This document shows positions 1 to 10,117 of a stretch of DNA of 64,000 bases, piece after piece (the stretch's first letter is position 1; every line of letters begins with the position of its first letter). Under the pieces are notes generated by a model. That model was given only the letters and a program-made list of their open reading frames with translations, was not told the origin of the DNA and did no database searches. Both the position numbers and the translations under genes were made by a program. This DNA comes from Agarophyton chilense (Eukaryota > Rhodophyta > Florideophyceae > Gracilariales > Gracilariaceae), in contig JARGXX010000095.1 of NCBI GenBank assembly GCA_030374765.1, positions 1,984,001 to 2,048,000 on the forward strand, read 5' to 3'.

Positions 1-1
1 A

Positions 2-2725
2 GCCGGGGATGTCACTCGTTCCGCCTTTGAAAAAGAAGAACCACAGCCGCTTGTCACATTCAATGGCCATCGGTCTGGTGTTTCTTGTCTTGCATTTGAG
101 AAGATTGAAGCGAAGCGCATAAAGAAGTCTAAAACCAGCGTCCGTCCTTCGGCCCTTGTAAGTGGATCAAACGACGGGGACATTATCATGTGGAACACCG
201 CAGAGGGCAATGGAATGTTTAGGCTTGCTGCTCATCATGATGCCGTCACTAGCGTTCTATATTTTAAAAGAAAAACAGACTCGTATATTGTTTCATCATC
301 AAAGGACGGTACGATACGCGTTTGTGATGTAGATACGCAGCATTGTATTCAAACAATCGTGGGATACCGCGCAGAAGTCTGGGCAATGCAACTGGATCCT
401 AGTAATTCTCTTCTTGTTACGGGCAGTGTTGATGCTGAATTGAAAGGCTTCCGGCTTCGAGATACAACAGCAGAGTCTTCGATGTTGAACGATGAGCAGG
501 AGCGAGTCGACTTGAAAATTTTGGACCATGAAACTATTTTCCAACCAATTGGTTCCATTGAAAGACAGACTGCTGCAGAGCGAGTTTCCTCGATCAAATT
601 TACAATATGTGAAGGAGAAACTTTCATGCTGGTTGGTGCGGCCGACAAAAACGCTGAAATATATTCGGTCCGTAGCTTTAAAAAAGCTGAAAGTCATCGC
701 AAGAGACGTGAGAAGAGGCACTTGGAAACCATCCAAAAGGATCTGATGATTACAAGAGAAGAGAAGGGATGGAGCGATTCGGTTTTCCAGCAGAACTTGG
801 CTGCACAGAAAGAAACGGTGTCTTTCCAGCTTGAAATGTCAGACTTTGTTTATAGCATAAGACAACTGAGAATGTCAAAAAGGCTTCGCTCCATAGGTTT
901 CTTGGAATCCGATGTGATGAAAGGAAGGGCACGAGGCGGGATAGCCGAACTGCAACTGCTTGTTCAGGCGAAGGACACCAGTATTGAAGTTCACAAAGCG
1001 CTTCTTGCCACTTCTAAAAAGAAAATGAAGAGAGAAAAAGAAGTTCAGAGTAACAAAAATGATCAAAGTCCCGCCTCGAGTGAGATAAAGAAGCTCATCA
1101 CTCTTGATTTTGAAGGTCATCGTAGTGATGTTCGTTCCGTTTCTCTAGCTCCAGACGACAACACATTGGTGTCGGCGAGTGATGGTTCTCTGAAACTATG
1201 GAACGTCGCAACCCAGAAGTGTTTTAGGTCGATGAAACTTGATGGTTACGGCCTCTGTACACAATTTCTCGGGGCTGACGGTCGCATTGCAGCTGTGGGG
1301 ACGAAAACTGGTGGCCTTCACCTTTATAATTTGGGTTCTGGAGCTCTGATTACAGAGCAGAAAGAAGCTCATAAGAGGGAAATATGGAGTATGTGCTTAG
1401 ATAACAAGATTTACGAGGCAGACATGCTGATCACAGGGGGTTCAGACAAACGAGTGTGTATATGGGATTTTGAAGATATCTTAATAAGCAAGAAAGGTGA
1501 TTTGAAACAAAAGCAAGTGCTTGAGATGCCCGACGAGGTTTTGTGCGTCAGAGTTGCGTCCGGTCGTGAGCGCCCTGTACTTATTGTCGCGCTCATGGAC
1601 TCGACTGTTCGAGCCTTCTTTATGGATACTTTTGAACCATATTTAAGCTTTTACGGTCATCGCCTTCCTGTCATGTCTCTCGATGTATCCAGTGATGGTC
1701 AGGTTCTGGCAACCGGTTCAGCTGACAAGACGATTAAATTCTGGGGAATGGATTTTGGAGATTGCCAAAGGAGTCTTCGAGCTCACTCAGAATCAGTACT
1801 TTCCCTCGTTTTTCAGCCGAATACTCACTATATTTTCAGTGGCTCACGAGATGGGACTCTGAAGTACTGGGACGCGGACAAGTTTGAGTTCATTTGTGAA
1901 ATCGAAGGTCAAAGAGGGGAAGTATGGGCAATAACGACTAGCAGTGACGGAGAAATTATCGCATCTGCGAGTCATGACAAACTTCTTCGAGTCTGGAGAC
2001 GGACGGACGAGCCAATATTTCTTGAGGAAGAACGAGACAAGCGAATGGACGAAATGTTTGAGTCTGCCCTTATTGAGGAGGATCTCAAGGAGGCGTCAAA
2101 GAGTAAAAAAGCGGATTCTGGATTCTTGAATGATCCGTCGAAGGGAGAGGCATCCAGAGCCGGGAAGAGATCTCTTGACACTGTCAAAGGCGGCGAAAGA
2201 CTTTTGGAAGCTTTGAAGTATTGCGCAGAGGAAGAGGAACGGTTAGCAACAGCCGCTGATGAGACTCCGAATCCAATGATGTTGGGACTGTCCCCAGAGG
2301 CATACATGCTTCGAACTCTGGAGCAAATCAAAACTGCTGATCTTGATGAAGCTTTACATATTCTACCACTGGGCGCTGCCTTGGAGGTGTTGGGCTACTG
2401 TTGCAAGCTCCTAGATCCAAAGTGCAAGTCAGCAATATTATCTGCAGAAATGTTAATTCGCTCATGTTTATATCTGATCAAACTTCATCATAGTCAGATA
2501 ACGGCCGGAGCCGCCAGTCGAAAGCTTGTCTCCGACCTCAGGGAGCGCATGGTACAACACACGAACGACATTCGGAAAAGAATGGGTTTCAACGGTGCCG
2601 CGCTACAGTTCTGGCAGACAGAACTTGTGGATAGGGATGATGCGCCTTTCCGTGACGCAGAAGCCAAAGCCCATAATTTGAAACGAAAACGGCTGAAGAC
2701 TGGCCGTATGCAAGCAGTAAGATAA
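2..2725 (+). CDS. WDR3: WDR3/UTP12-like U3 snoRNP WD-repeat protein (5' end outside window)
   Basis: The frame is open from base 2, so the N-terminus lies left of the window; 907 residues are visible against about 940 for the family. Many WD40 blades are seen (typical Gly-His...Trp-Asp/Asn repeats such as SGSNDGDIIMWN, SADKTIKFWG, SGSRDGTLKYWD), split into two propellers by a charged Lys/Glu-rich linker. The last ~150 residues match the UTP12 domain, with a leucine-rich helical stretch (AYMLRTLEQIK, ALEVLGYCCKLLD) and a basic tail (LKRKRLK). Family knowledge: Dip2/Utp12/WDR3 is a UTP-B component of the small-subunit processome in the nucleolus, needed for 18S rRNA maturation. No intron is needed in the visible part. 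It converges on the next gene with 153 nt between the stop codons. Confidence 0.92.
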   Translation, partial: AGDVTRSAFEKEEPQPLVTFNGHRSGVSCLAFEKIEAKRIKKSKTSVRPSALVSGSNDGDIIMWNTAEGNGMFRLAAHHDAVTSVLYFKRKTDSYIVSSSKDGTIRVCDVDTQHCIQTIVGYRAEVWAMQLDPSNSLLVTGSVDAELKGFRLRDTTAESSMLNDEQERVDLKILDHETIFQPIGSIERQTAAERVSSIKFTICEGETFMLVGAADKNAEIYSVRSFKKAESHRKRREKRHLETIQKDLMITREEKGWSDSVFQQNLAAQKETVSFQLEMSDFVYSIRQLRMSKRLRSIGFLESDVMKGRARGGIAELQLLVQAKDTSIEVHKALLATSKKKMKREKEVQSNKNDQSPASSEIKKLITLDFEGHRSDVRSVSLAPDDNTLVSASDGSLKLWNVATQKCFRSMKLDGYGLCTQFLGADGRIAAVGTKTGGLHLYNLGSGALITEQKEAHKREIWSMCLDNKIYEADMLITGGSDKRVCIWDFEDILISKKGDLKQKQVLEMPDEVLCVRVASGRERPVLIVALMDSTVRAFFMDTFEPYLSFYGHRLPVMSLDVSSDGQVLATGSADKTIKFWGMDFGDCQRSLRAHSESVLSLVFQPNTHYIFSGSRDGTLKYWDADKFEFICEIEGQRGEVWAITTSSDGEIIASASHDKLLRVWRRTDEPIFLEEERDKRMDEMFESALIEEDLKEASKSKKADSGFLNDPSKGEASRAGKRSLDTVKGGERLLEALKYCAEEEERLATAADETPNPMMLGLSPEAYMLRTLEQIKTADLDEALHILPLGAALEVLGYCCKLLDPKCKSAILSAEMLIRSCLYLIKLHHSQITAGAASRKLVSDLRERMVQHTNDIRKRMGFNGAALQFWQTELVDRDDAPFRDAEAKAHNLKRKRLKTGRMQAVR

Positions 2726-2878
2726 GTGAAGTAATCATCATAACGGGTACCTGGACGTACAATCCAATCCCGTTCTGGCCGACTCGCGGAACGGTTGCCA
2801 CCGAACCTATGCTCGGAGTTTTTAGATGTCTAATTCAACACGGCCACACTTCTTAACCAATGTTTGACGCTCGGACTG

Positions 2879-3462
2879 TTAAACTTCCGGGATCTCAGTA
2901 CGCATCATTTCCAAACTGCGCTTCGTGTTTGCGATGAGACTGTCAATCGTGAGACCATACTCTTGTAGTCTGACAGAATACTGTTTGATGAACATTTGCG
3001 CGGAAAACTCCTCGCTTAGCTTGAGGCGTGTGAGAAAGATTGCGAATCTATCAACAACGTCCAAGGCCGAATCAATAAATAGATGCTTTCCTCGCGGATC
3101 AAAAGTCTGAGCGCAAAACAAGGACTAGGTTAGAAGCCACACATAACGACGCTCTAAGCCGTGTTTAAATGTATTGTGGACCGACGTACCTCATATCGAG
3201 TCCCTAGCTTCGCTAGCTCGGCGTAGTCACGTTCAAGGGAGCCCATTTCTTTTCGCACTATTTCAGACTTCATGAGCTTGCTATCCGAGAAATCTGGAAA
3301 GAAAGGGCCTATCATGGATACTCTTGCTCGGCGGTGATTGTGTGTGGTGGTAGTTTGCGGGATTTTGCTCCGTTTTCTGCAAACGTTAATGTTAAGCGAC
3401 CTCGGCGCTAAGGGAGTTGCAATCGCAAAAGCTGGGCTTTTCTTCGGCATGAACCCTGTCAT
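2879..3462 (-). CDS. DUF1825-family protein, probably plastid-targeted; two exons
   Basis: Two exons joined: 3462-3190 and 3106-2879, 166 aa. The intron (3189-3107, 83 nt) has a GTACGT donor, a TTCTAAC-like branch site and a CTCAG acceptor; splicing keeps phase 0 and joins ...GTRYE to TFDPRGK... into a continuous domain. Residues ~55-165 match cyanobacterial DUF1825 proteins (about 105 aa): S-x-I-V-x-x-E followed by YAELAKLGTRYE, FDPRGKHLFID, RFAIFLTRLKLSEEF and QMFIKQYS. The first ~50 residues are basic and Ser/Thr/Ala-rich without the conserved domain, fitting a transit peptide, so a plastid stroma location is inferred. The family is conserved in cyanobacteria; its function is unknown to me. 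The gene diverges from the ankyrin gene, with 467 nt between the starts. Confidence 0.85.
3107..3189 (-). other. Spliceosomal intron in the DUF1825 gene
   Basis: Minus-strand sequence starts GTACGT and ends CTCAG, with TTCTAACC about 24 nt before the acceptor. Reading through it instead leaves a premature stop after RRSTIHLNTA and loses the second half of the domain. Confidence 0.8.
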
Positions 3463-3929
3463 TGTCGAAGCTTATGCTGACGTCGAAAGGTGATAAAGAG
3501 AAGAGTTTCTGCGACTTGTTCGAGGACGAGAGGTGTAGAAACGGCGAAAAGGCCGGTTTTTAATACGGCCAGAGGGCGAGGAGTTCTGCGATTAAACACC
3601 AAACTTGGCCAGATTCTGGGGTTTGTGGTTAGGAACCCTTTCACTCATGTCAACATGGCCACAAAATGTGAATTTCGAGCTTTGCCTTTTTATTGGCTCA
3701 TATGCTGCGGCGCCTTGCGCTGCAAGGGAAATGCAACCGCAACATGCAAAATACGGTTGATAGTTAGAATTGCTAACCCTTACCAAGGTACGCCGAGGAG
3801 ACGGCAATTACTGCTTTTGACTTGGTAGAAACGCCGTCGCACCCTTCGTACAGCAGATTGCGCAACAGCCATTGTGCGTGTAGTTCCTGCGCAGTATGTA
3901 CGATCAAATGACAGAGCTCAAACCCTGAG
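3463..3929. promoter_or_regulatory. Divergent intergenic region (DUF1825 / ankyrin)
   Basis: 467 nt between divergent starts. Small open frames here have no recognisable domain. The only motif noted is TTGCTAACCCTTACC at 3770-3784, similar to motifs upstream of the frataxin and photolyase genes. It presumably holds both promoters. Confidence 0.4.
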
Positions 3930-4835
3930 ATGGGATCTGAATTACACCTTCTAAAAAGATTTCGCACGGATGCTCCCGAAAAGATTCGCCATCTGATAGA
4001 ATGCTATCCAAATCTGCTGAAAACAAGAAGCGCAGACGATGCTACCCCTCTACACCTCGTCGTAGCTCATAACCCGCAAGCCGATCAGGTGGCACTCATA
4101 CTCATTGACCGCGGCGCGGATGTAAATGCCCGTGGCTTCGGAAACCAGAACAAAACCGTGCTTCAGCAAGCCGCGTGGCGCGGCTGTGCACGCACAATTC
4201 GTCTACTAATTCAGCATGGCGCACGTGTCGACGCCGTAAAAAGTGGAGACTGGACAGCTCTCATGGTGGCCTGCGCGCGAGCGAAAAGCGCCGCTGTGAA
4301 ACAACTTTTGGATGCTGGGGCGAGGACGCACTTGGTGAATCGGAGCGGCGAAACGGCACTTCACTTAAGCGCGCGCGCCCATTGTGTGGACGCGGTTCAG
4401 TTGCTCGTGGGTCATGGGGCGGATTTGCACGCGCGAACGAGAAATGGGCGGCAGCCGTTGCATTATGCTGCACGCGCCGGTTCGGTTGAATGCGCAAGGG
4501 TGCTTGCGGCGCATGGAGCCAATTGGCGAGTTAGAGAGGCGGGTGGTATGACGGCGGGTGTCGAAGCTTGTGCGATGGGGCACACTGCGGTGATGTGTCT
4601 TGCGTTGGAGATGGATGGTTGTAATGTGTGGGAGAAGGACTGTGGTGGTTTGAATGGATTGCATCATGCGGCTGTGGCAGGGCATTTGGACATTGTGCGT
4701 GAATTGGTCACAACAAAGGACGCTGACATAGAGGCGCGCGATGCACGGGGGCAGACAGCGCTCGTTTTAGCAGTCTGCAACGGTCAAGTTGAGATAGCTG
4801 AAGAACTTGGAAGAGCTGGTGCACGATCGCAGTGA
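3930..4835 (+). CDS. Ankyrin-repeat protein
   Basis: 301 aa with about eight consecutive ankyrin repeats covering nearly the whole chain. Repeat hallmarks are clear: DATPLHLVVAHN, GADVNARGFGN, TVLQQAAWRG, WTALMVACARA, ETALHLSARAH, QPLHYAARAG, NGLHHAAVAGH, QTALVLAVCNGQ. There is no signal peptide, membrane segment or additional catalytic domain, so it is probably a cytosolic or nuclear protein-binding scaffold. The start is the first ATG of the frame and precedes repeat 1 by about 30 residues. Base composition rises in GC through the repeats. Ankyrin proteins are too generic for a partner or pathway to be named. Confidence 0.88.
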   Translation: MGSELHLLKRFRTDAPEKIRHLIECYPNLLKTRSADDATPLHLVVAHNPQADQVALILIDRGADVNARGFGNQNKTVLQQAAWRGCARTIRLLIQHGARVDAVKSGDWTALMVACARAKSAAVKQLLDAGARTHLVNRSGETALHLSARAHCVDAVQLLVGHGADLHARTRNGRQPLHYAARAGSVECARVLAAHGANWRVREAGGMTAGVEACAMGHTAVMCLALEMDGCNVWEKDCGGLNGLHHAAVAGHLDIVRELVTTKDADIEARDARGQTALVLAVCNGQVEIAEELGRAGARSQ

Positions 4836-5052
4836 CGGGACGAAAGCTTGAGGTCGGGGCAGCTCTGCGATTGATTTGCAGACAAGTTTGCAAATTTTGC
4901 AGCGATCGACCTCGTCCACACACGTTTCAGATGGCGGGTTTTTAGAAGCGACGACTGTTTGCGCCTCCGCTCCTGGGTGGCTCATAGTTGTAGCTCTAGC
5001 GCTCGCATTGCCATCTCACGTACTCGTTGCTACCAAACGCACCTACGGCAAC

Positions 5053-5358
5053 ATGGCGTTTGTATCGAGCACCCCAATAACAGCAAGAAGAAGCACGTCT
5101 GGCAGCGCAATATGCACACGAGTCGCTCCGAAAGCCGTGAACAAGATGCACAGCAGCACAGTTACGATGTCTGCGAAGAAGGAGAATGTTGGACTTGGCG
5201 AGTGGTTGTACCGAAAGTTTATGCATAACGCCCTTTGGGAAGGTGACGAAAACGTTGGCTACGAGCCTTATTTCAAAGCCGCTATGACCGCTCGTGAAGA
5301 GGAAAAGAAAAAGGTGTATGCAAAAATGGACGAGGCTAAGAAGAAGAACAACAAGTAA
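5053..5358 (+). CDS. Small protein with plastid transit-like N-terminus, function unknown
   Basis: 101 aa. The frame is open further upstream but the first ATG is at 5053. The N-terminus (MAFVSSTPITARRSTSG...) is rich in Ser/Thr/Ala/Arg without acidic residues, and a VTMSAKK segment near residue 40 resembles the cleavage region of red-algal transit peptides. The predicted mature part (~60 aa) contains GLGEWLYRKFMHNALW, a short acidic stretch, GYEPYFKAAMTAREEE and a Lys-rich tail. There is no transmembrane segment. I do not recognise the family. The plastid location is inferred from the presequence only. Confidence 0.62.
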   Translation: MAFVSSTPITARRSTSGSAICTRVAPKAVNKMHSSTVTMSAKKENVGLGEWLYRKFMHNALWEGDENVGYEPYFKAAMTAREEEKKKVYAKMDEAKKKNNK

Positions 5359-6478
5359 GAAGGCGGCGTTGTTTTCGTCGTAGCCGAATTGAACGATATT
5401 AGTTGGTTTGGTATGTTGGATACTTGTCGAGTAAACTTTTTCCTTTTTTTGTGCTTGTGTGCTTGTGCGAGGTTTGCGCTTGGTGTTCATAAGCGATGGG
5501 CAACCAACGCTTCGTTGTGGGCTACCAGGGAGCAGCGAGGATAGGCACCAGTGTAGCTACTGTACGAGAAAATTGCTAACCCCCCTTAACTGTACCCTTC
5601 GTAGCCAGATGTAATAGCGTGCACAAAACAGCTGTATCAGAGTGTGCAGTATTCCCGGACAACAAAAGCCCAAATCGTCATTCTTGCCGTTCTTGTCGGG
5701 CCCACTAGTTACCAACGGTACACGCAGCGTGGCTCTTTTATAATCTCTATGCGGTCTCGCGTTGCGCTCGAGAACGTTTGTCCAAGTTGGACCGCCAAAA
5801 GTCTGGCTGCGATGTATACTGCATTGCGAATTGGTGGCACCCATCGTTTTGTCGACAAGTCAAACGGAGCACTTTCCTTTTGCAGATAATGGAACACTCC
5901 AGCCACGAAGAAATGCCTAGCTAGCTCTCTAGTCACATCGGTACGCGATTGTACCCGCGTTCGCAGAACATGTGATACAAACGGGCGATAACGTAGCGCC
6001 GCCTCAGATCATGTCTGCTTTTTGAGTGCAACATTTTCATTCCATCGTCCCCCAATCGATATGTGTGTTTGGAAGATGTGGAATTTGAGCGCGTTCCGAC
6101 TTGGTTTTCCGCTATTTACTGCTGAAATAGCACTGTATGTGCATAATTCGAGACTGCATTTGCATTTTTTCGAGCGACGGAACCCACACAACGCTGAGCA
6201 TCCATCCCAACTCTCAACACCCGTATCATACACACCAATCAAATGCAGCACCCGACAACGCATCGCTCCCCTGCGTCATCAACCGCCAATAGCCACGCCA
6301 GCGCGACACGTATACGCCATACGTCTTGCTCGTCGTCCTCCGCTCCCCCCCCCCCCACCCCCCCATGAGCCACACTTCCTCCTCCTCGTCCCATGTCCCA
6401 CTCCCTCAACTTCCGACTCCCATACCTCCTTCAAACCCGTCCCGTCGGTTGAACGCGCAATCTTTCCCCAGCGTCGTC
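5359..6478. other. Intergenic region with C-rich 5' leader
   Basis: 1.1 kb with no recognised gene. TACTGTAC (5558-5565) lies next to TTGCTAACCCCCC (from 5573). A run of C residues interrupted by one A lies at about 6347-6364, inside what is probably the 5' UTR of the next gene. The frame of that gene is open upstream to 6326, but this part is Pro/Ser low-complexity and the start at 6326 is not an ATG. Confidence 0.4.
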
Positions 6479-9400
6479 ATGGTACTTTCTTCACCATGCA
6501 CTGCTGTTCCACGCAACTCCGCCACGGACATTCGTCGCCTTCAACAAGCGGTTGATCGCCTTGACACTGTCGAAGCTCGTCATCGTGAGGAAGCGGCGCG
6601 TTTTGTGTATGATACATGTGTCTATCATGTTCGACGTACACTCAAGACTCATCCTGCACGTACAAATCGTACCCACGGACGACGCGAACCTCCAGCTTTG
6701 AGCTACGTCTTTGACATTGTGTACCCCTATATCAATCGAATTTCAAGACGTCTTGACCGTGCAATGAGGCATGCAGAAGTATCTACACAACCCGGAGATG
6801 CCGCTGCCTTAATCGTTGCCGTGGATGCGCAAGGTGCGCTAGCTGCCTTGTTTGCCGTTGCCCAAAATGCTGGTTGCGATAGACAACAGCTTGATTTCCT
6901 TGCCGTTCCCTTGCGAAAACGTTCTGCTCCATCATTGTTACGCACTTTATTCTGTCCAGATATGCGTGTCACAAATGCTGCCACAAAGGCATTGAGACAG
7001 ATATCATCCATTGAATGTTGCCAGATCTCTTCTTGGATGCCGTCTATTAGTGCTGCCTTGTCGTTGAGAAATGGTAATCGAACCAATCGCCCAATGCTGT
7101 TGCGCAATTTGCTTGGTAAATTGGCCGTTATTTTGCACGAGGCTGTCAGACAATCAGCTTTGTCAAAGTCATCTTCATCAAATTCATTGTCGCGCAAAAA
7201 TTCATCCAGGTCATCCTTTGGAAATTTGCTTGTGAAACAGAGGCGTTCGCTATCGTCGGAACGTCGAAAGGAACAACGTCGTGCTTCCAAGTCACGCTGG
7301 AGCTTGTTTAGCATCTTCGCCAAGAAAAGGCAATTCACTTCAAACACATCGCCCTCCTTATCCCGACTAACGTCCGAGTCTGATGCTTCTGACAAAGCTT
7401 CTGCGAGAAAATCAAGGCAAAACTCTGCCCGGAGTCGCGATCTTGGTGATAGTATGACTGAACTCCAACAACTGATGACTTCTCAGCTTCAGCCCAATAC
7501 TTCCCTCGTCAGTGCTGTAACCGAGTCTATCTCCTCAGCAAATCGTTTCTACGGAAGTGGCTTGCATCGCGACCATCCTCGGGCTTCAATGAAACGAGAT
7601 TCTGCCACTGTCATGTACATTTTTGAGCGCCTTCTATCCAATCGCATAACGCCCGACTTGGAAGACCGTATCGAGGTCATTAGTACCATTTCTGATGTTG
7701 CTTCAGCGACTTTTTCAGGGCAATATGCGTCATCACACAAGATGGAAAAAGTTGAAGAGTACTCTGAAGCTATGCGATTTGTCTTTGTTGGACATGGTGA
7801 AGATATTTACAATATGCTGCTGTCGATTCTTTTCAGACCTGTGCGAGAGTCGGATGCAAACCAGCTTAGTGCCATGATACAAGCGGGCATGGCTGAACTT
7901 CCAACTCAAGTTTCGATTCCAAGACCACGAATTTCTCGATTCCCGCAGAATGCAATATGTTTGCCCAACATGGATTGCACAGCGCTCGCCGGTGTGTCCT
8001 GTAACACTCTCCTCAAGCAATTCCTTCAACATGTTCCCGACCTTTGTATCAGAAGGATGGCCTTAATGACTGGAATAATAAACAGCGCGTTTCTACACTC
8101 CTCAGAAGCGCTGCAGAAGAGCCAGGACGGTCTTTCTTGGGAAGTCAGCAAGATCATCAGTGCAGTGGACTCTCTCAGTGTTCTTGTATTCGCTATTCCG
8201 GATTCCCCAGAGCTGGCTGTGGAGCACATTTCTCGCGAGCCGATGACATTGAGATTGGTAATCGAAACTTGTATTCGTTCAGTTAGCGCGACGGGCCGTC
8301 TTCTTGCTCACAATTCTGCGCGCCCGTCTGCCCCGAAACTGTCTGATGAAGGCACTCTTGATTCCTTGCGTTCTTGGAAGGCCCTCATCAACATTTTGCC
8401 ATCGTCCCCGCAATGGAGCGGCACACCTTCGTATTCGTCTTCAATTCTTTTCCTCGCGCAGGCTGCGCGAAGGGCGGCTCTTATAGCCGTCATGCAAGGT
8501 TACAGACGAGAAAAGAGAGCCAGCGGGAACGAGGATGAAAGCTTTCGCGAAAACGAGTCATACCCCTCCGCCATTTTGTCTGGTCCGAGTGCAATGCGCA
8601 CATCTCCTGTGAGCTTTGACGATGCCAACGGTACTGGCTCTAACGGCTTGTCCGGACCCGCTCTTGGGTTCGAGGCGGACGAGGAAAATGTTTTGACTGC
8701 TGAACTTCACCAGTCTGTCATTGCGCTGCTTAACGTCCCAGGTACAAACCCGGCAGAAATATTCTTCGAGTTGTATCGAACTGTAGTTTACCTTTACGCG
8801 AACGATCTCAGGAAGCATTATTATCAACTGCATGATGCGATGCCGCCAGACTTCGTGACAGACCTCTCTGCTGCTCGAGGTGTGCAGAGAGCTCATCAAG
8901 GAAGAACGTTTCGATCTCGTCGTGGAACAAGAGAAATTAGCACGCAGTCCGATGAAGATGCGAAAGGGGTTCTGGTTGACAATATTGCCGTGGACGGACA
9001 ACTTCCATCCCGCGCTCTTCGCCGTGCTGTCATGGTTTCAGAGGTGGATCTAGGCAAATACTTTGATGTTGGACAGCCCCCGTCTTTGCAACACCTCAGT
9101 CCGCATCAGACCGGCCTTCCGCCTGGTGTGCATACGTTCGAAGAATTTGCACATGCACTTGCAATCATAATCGGCACTCTTGCAAACAGGACCATTACTG
9201 CAAATTTTGAAGATCCTCAAGAGGCGGCCGCTATGATATCACGAGACGTCAGTCGAAGTGGTTCACCGTACCTCAAAAAGATCCATAAACGCGCCAAATC
9301 TATTTTGCGCCGCGACATGTTGGGCCAAGATTTTGACTGGAGGACCTTGAAGTACGAAGACAGGATACGAAAGCTCGAGGAACAAGTGGCGACCTTGAGA

Positions 9401-9553
9401 GCCTTTCTGGTGCACAGTATCGAGAATGGTTCCATTGGACCTCGCAGGAAATCGTTTTCTAGTCTTCTTGGCAGTCCTCAAAGGAACTCGCATACTCAGA
9501 ACGACATACATGAGTACTTGTGCAGCACGACGAGGTGTTTCTGTGTGGATTGA
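6479..9553 (+). CDS. Large protein of unknown function with C-terminal coiled coil
   Basis: 1024 aa from the ATG at 6479, chosen because upstream codons are proline-rich low complexity. No known domain was recognised. The N-terminal third is helical and Ala/Leu-rich (QGALAALFAVAQ, LRTLFCPDMRVTNAATKAL), suggesting an alpha-solenoid. A basic Ser-rich segment (SSSNSLSRKNSSRSS and following, ~residues 230-300) looks disordered and phosphorylatable. A further mostly helical region follows, and a short coiled coil (EDRIRKLEEQVATLRAFL) lies near residues 960-980. There is no signal peptide or membrane helix. The frame is intron-free over 3 kb. It could be a scaffold, but this is a guess. Confidence 0.75.
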   Translation: MVLSSPCTAVPRNSATDIRRLQQAVDRLDTVEARHREEAARFVYDTCVYHVRRTLKTHPARTNRTHGRREPPALSYVFDIVYPYINRISRRLDRAMRHAEVSTQPGDAAALIVAVDAQGALAALFAVAQNAGCDRQQLDFLAVPLRKRSAPSLLRTLFCPDMRVTNAATKALRQISSIECCQISSWMPSISAALSLRNGNRTNRPMLLRNLLGKLAVILHEAVRQSALSKSSSSNSLSRKNSSRSSFGNLLVKQRRSLSSERRKEQRRASKSRWSLFSIFAKKRQFTSNTSPSLSRLTSESDASDKASARKSRQNSARSRDLGDSMTELQQLMTSQLQPNTSLVSAVTESISSANRFYGSGLHRDHPRASMKRDSATVMYIFERLLSNRITPDLEDRIEVISTISDVASATFSGQYASSHKMEKVEEYSEAMRFVFVGHGEDIYNMLLSILFRPVRESDANQLSAMIQAGMAELPTQVSIPRPRISRFPQNAICLPNMDCTALAGVSCNTLLKQFLQHVPDLCIRRMALMTGIINSAFLHSSEALQKSQDGLSWEVSKIISAVDSLSVLVFAIPDSPELAVEHISREPMTLRLVIETCIRSVSATGRLLAHNSARPSAPKLSDEGTLDSLRSWKALINILPSSPQWSGTPSYSSSILFLAQAARRAALIAVMQGYRREKRASGNEDESFRENESYPSAILSGPSAMRTSPVSFDDANGTGSNGLSGPALGFEADEENVLTAELHQSVIALLNVPGTNPAEIFFELYRTVVYLYANDLRKHYYQLHDAMPPDFVTDLSAARGVQRAHQGRTFRSRRGTREISTQSDEDAKGVLVDNIAVDGQLPSRALRRAVMVSEVDLGKYFDVGQPPSLQHLSPHQTGLPPGVHTFEEFAHALAIIIGTLANRTITANFEDPQEAAAMISRDVSRSGSPYLKKIHKRAKSILRRDMLGQDFDWRTLKYEDRIRKLEEQVATLRAFLVHSIENGSIGPRRKSFSSLLGSPQRNSHTQNDIHEYLCSTTRCFCVD

Positions 9554-10117
9554 GAAAATTGGCAAACCTCCCAATGAATCTAGGTATGGGACCGGCTTTG
9601 CCTTACTTCGACATGTACAGTCTGTTTTTTTCGATATCTTCGTCACCTCCGCCCCGATGAAACATTCTTCATCCACACGAATTCAGTTGCAAGTCGGCAC
9701 TCCTCCGGAACTATAAGAGCATTAGATAGGGCTATCAATACATAAGCAAACAAAACCTCGAACCATTCCATCTTTGGGAGATTTCTATTCTGTTCCTGAC
9801 ACGTCGTTCTTTATCAGGAGTCAAGAAGGTTTTCTCTTTTGCTTGGCCATAGAAATGACGTTGTGAATATCACGGGCGCTTGTGAGAGATGCGACCTGCT
9901 GGAAAGGAACGGGCCCCGTGCTATTTATACTCGAGTGTACAGTAGTCGATTAGGGAATGTGAATGGCGGCTTGCAGTACTGTATAGTCAACTACAGTAGC
10001 TACAGAAGTGTCATTGGGAAGGCGTGCTTTCCCGTTCGACTCTAAAGCTGCCAGCCTTTCTTTCTAAATTGTTTTGGTGTAGTTATATGAACAGAGTTCT
10101 TTAGCAGTCTGGTCTTA
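9554..10117. other. Convergent intergenic region
   Basis: 564 nt between two convergent stop codons, so it should hold both 3' UTRs. It contains several TACAGTA/TACTGTA words (9937-10000). No RNA gene or conserved frame was seen. Confidence 0.35.

Noticed and set aside
6326-6478. N-terminal extension of the 1024-aa protein
   Set aside because: Proline/serine low complexity over a C-tract with no ATG at its start; the ATG at 6479 begins normal protein sequence.
10020-10060. tRNA gene suggested by a GTTCGACTC word
   Set aside because: No T-stem pairing, no A-box at a proper distance and no acceptor stem.
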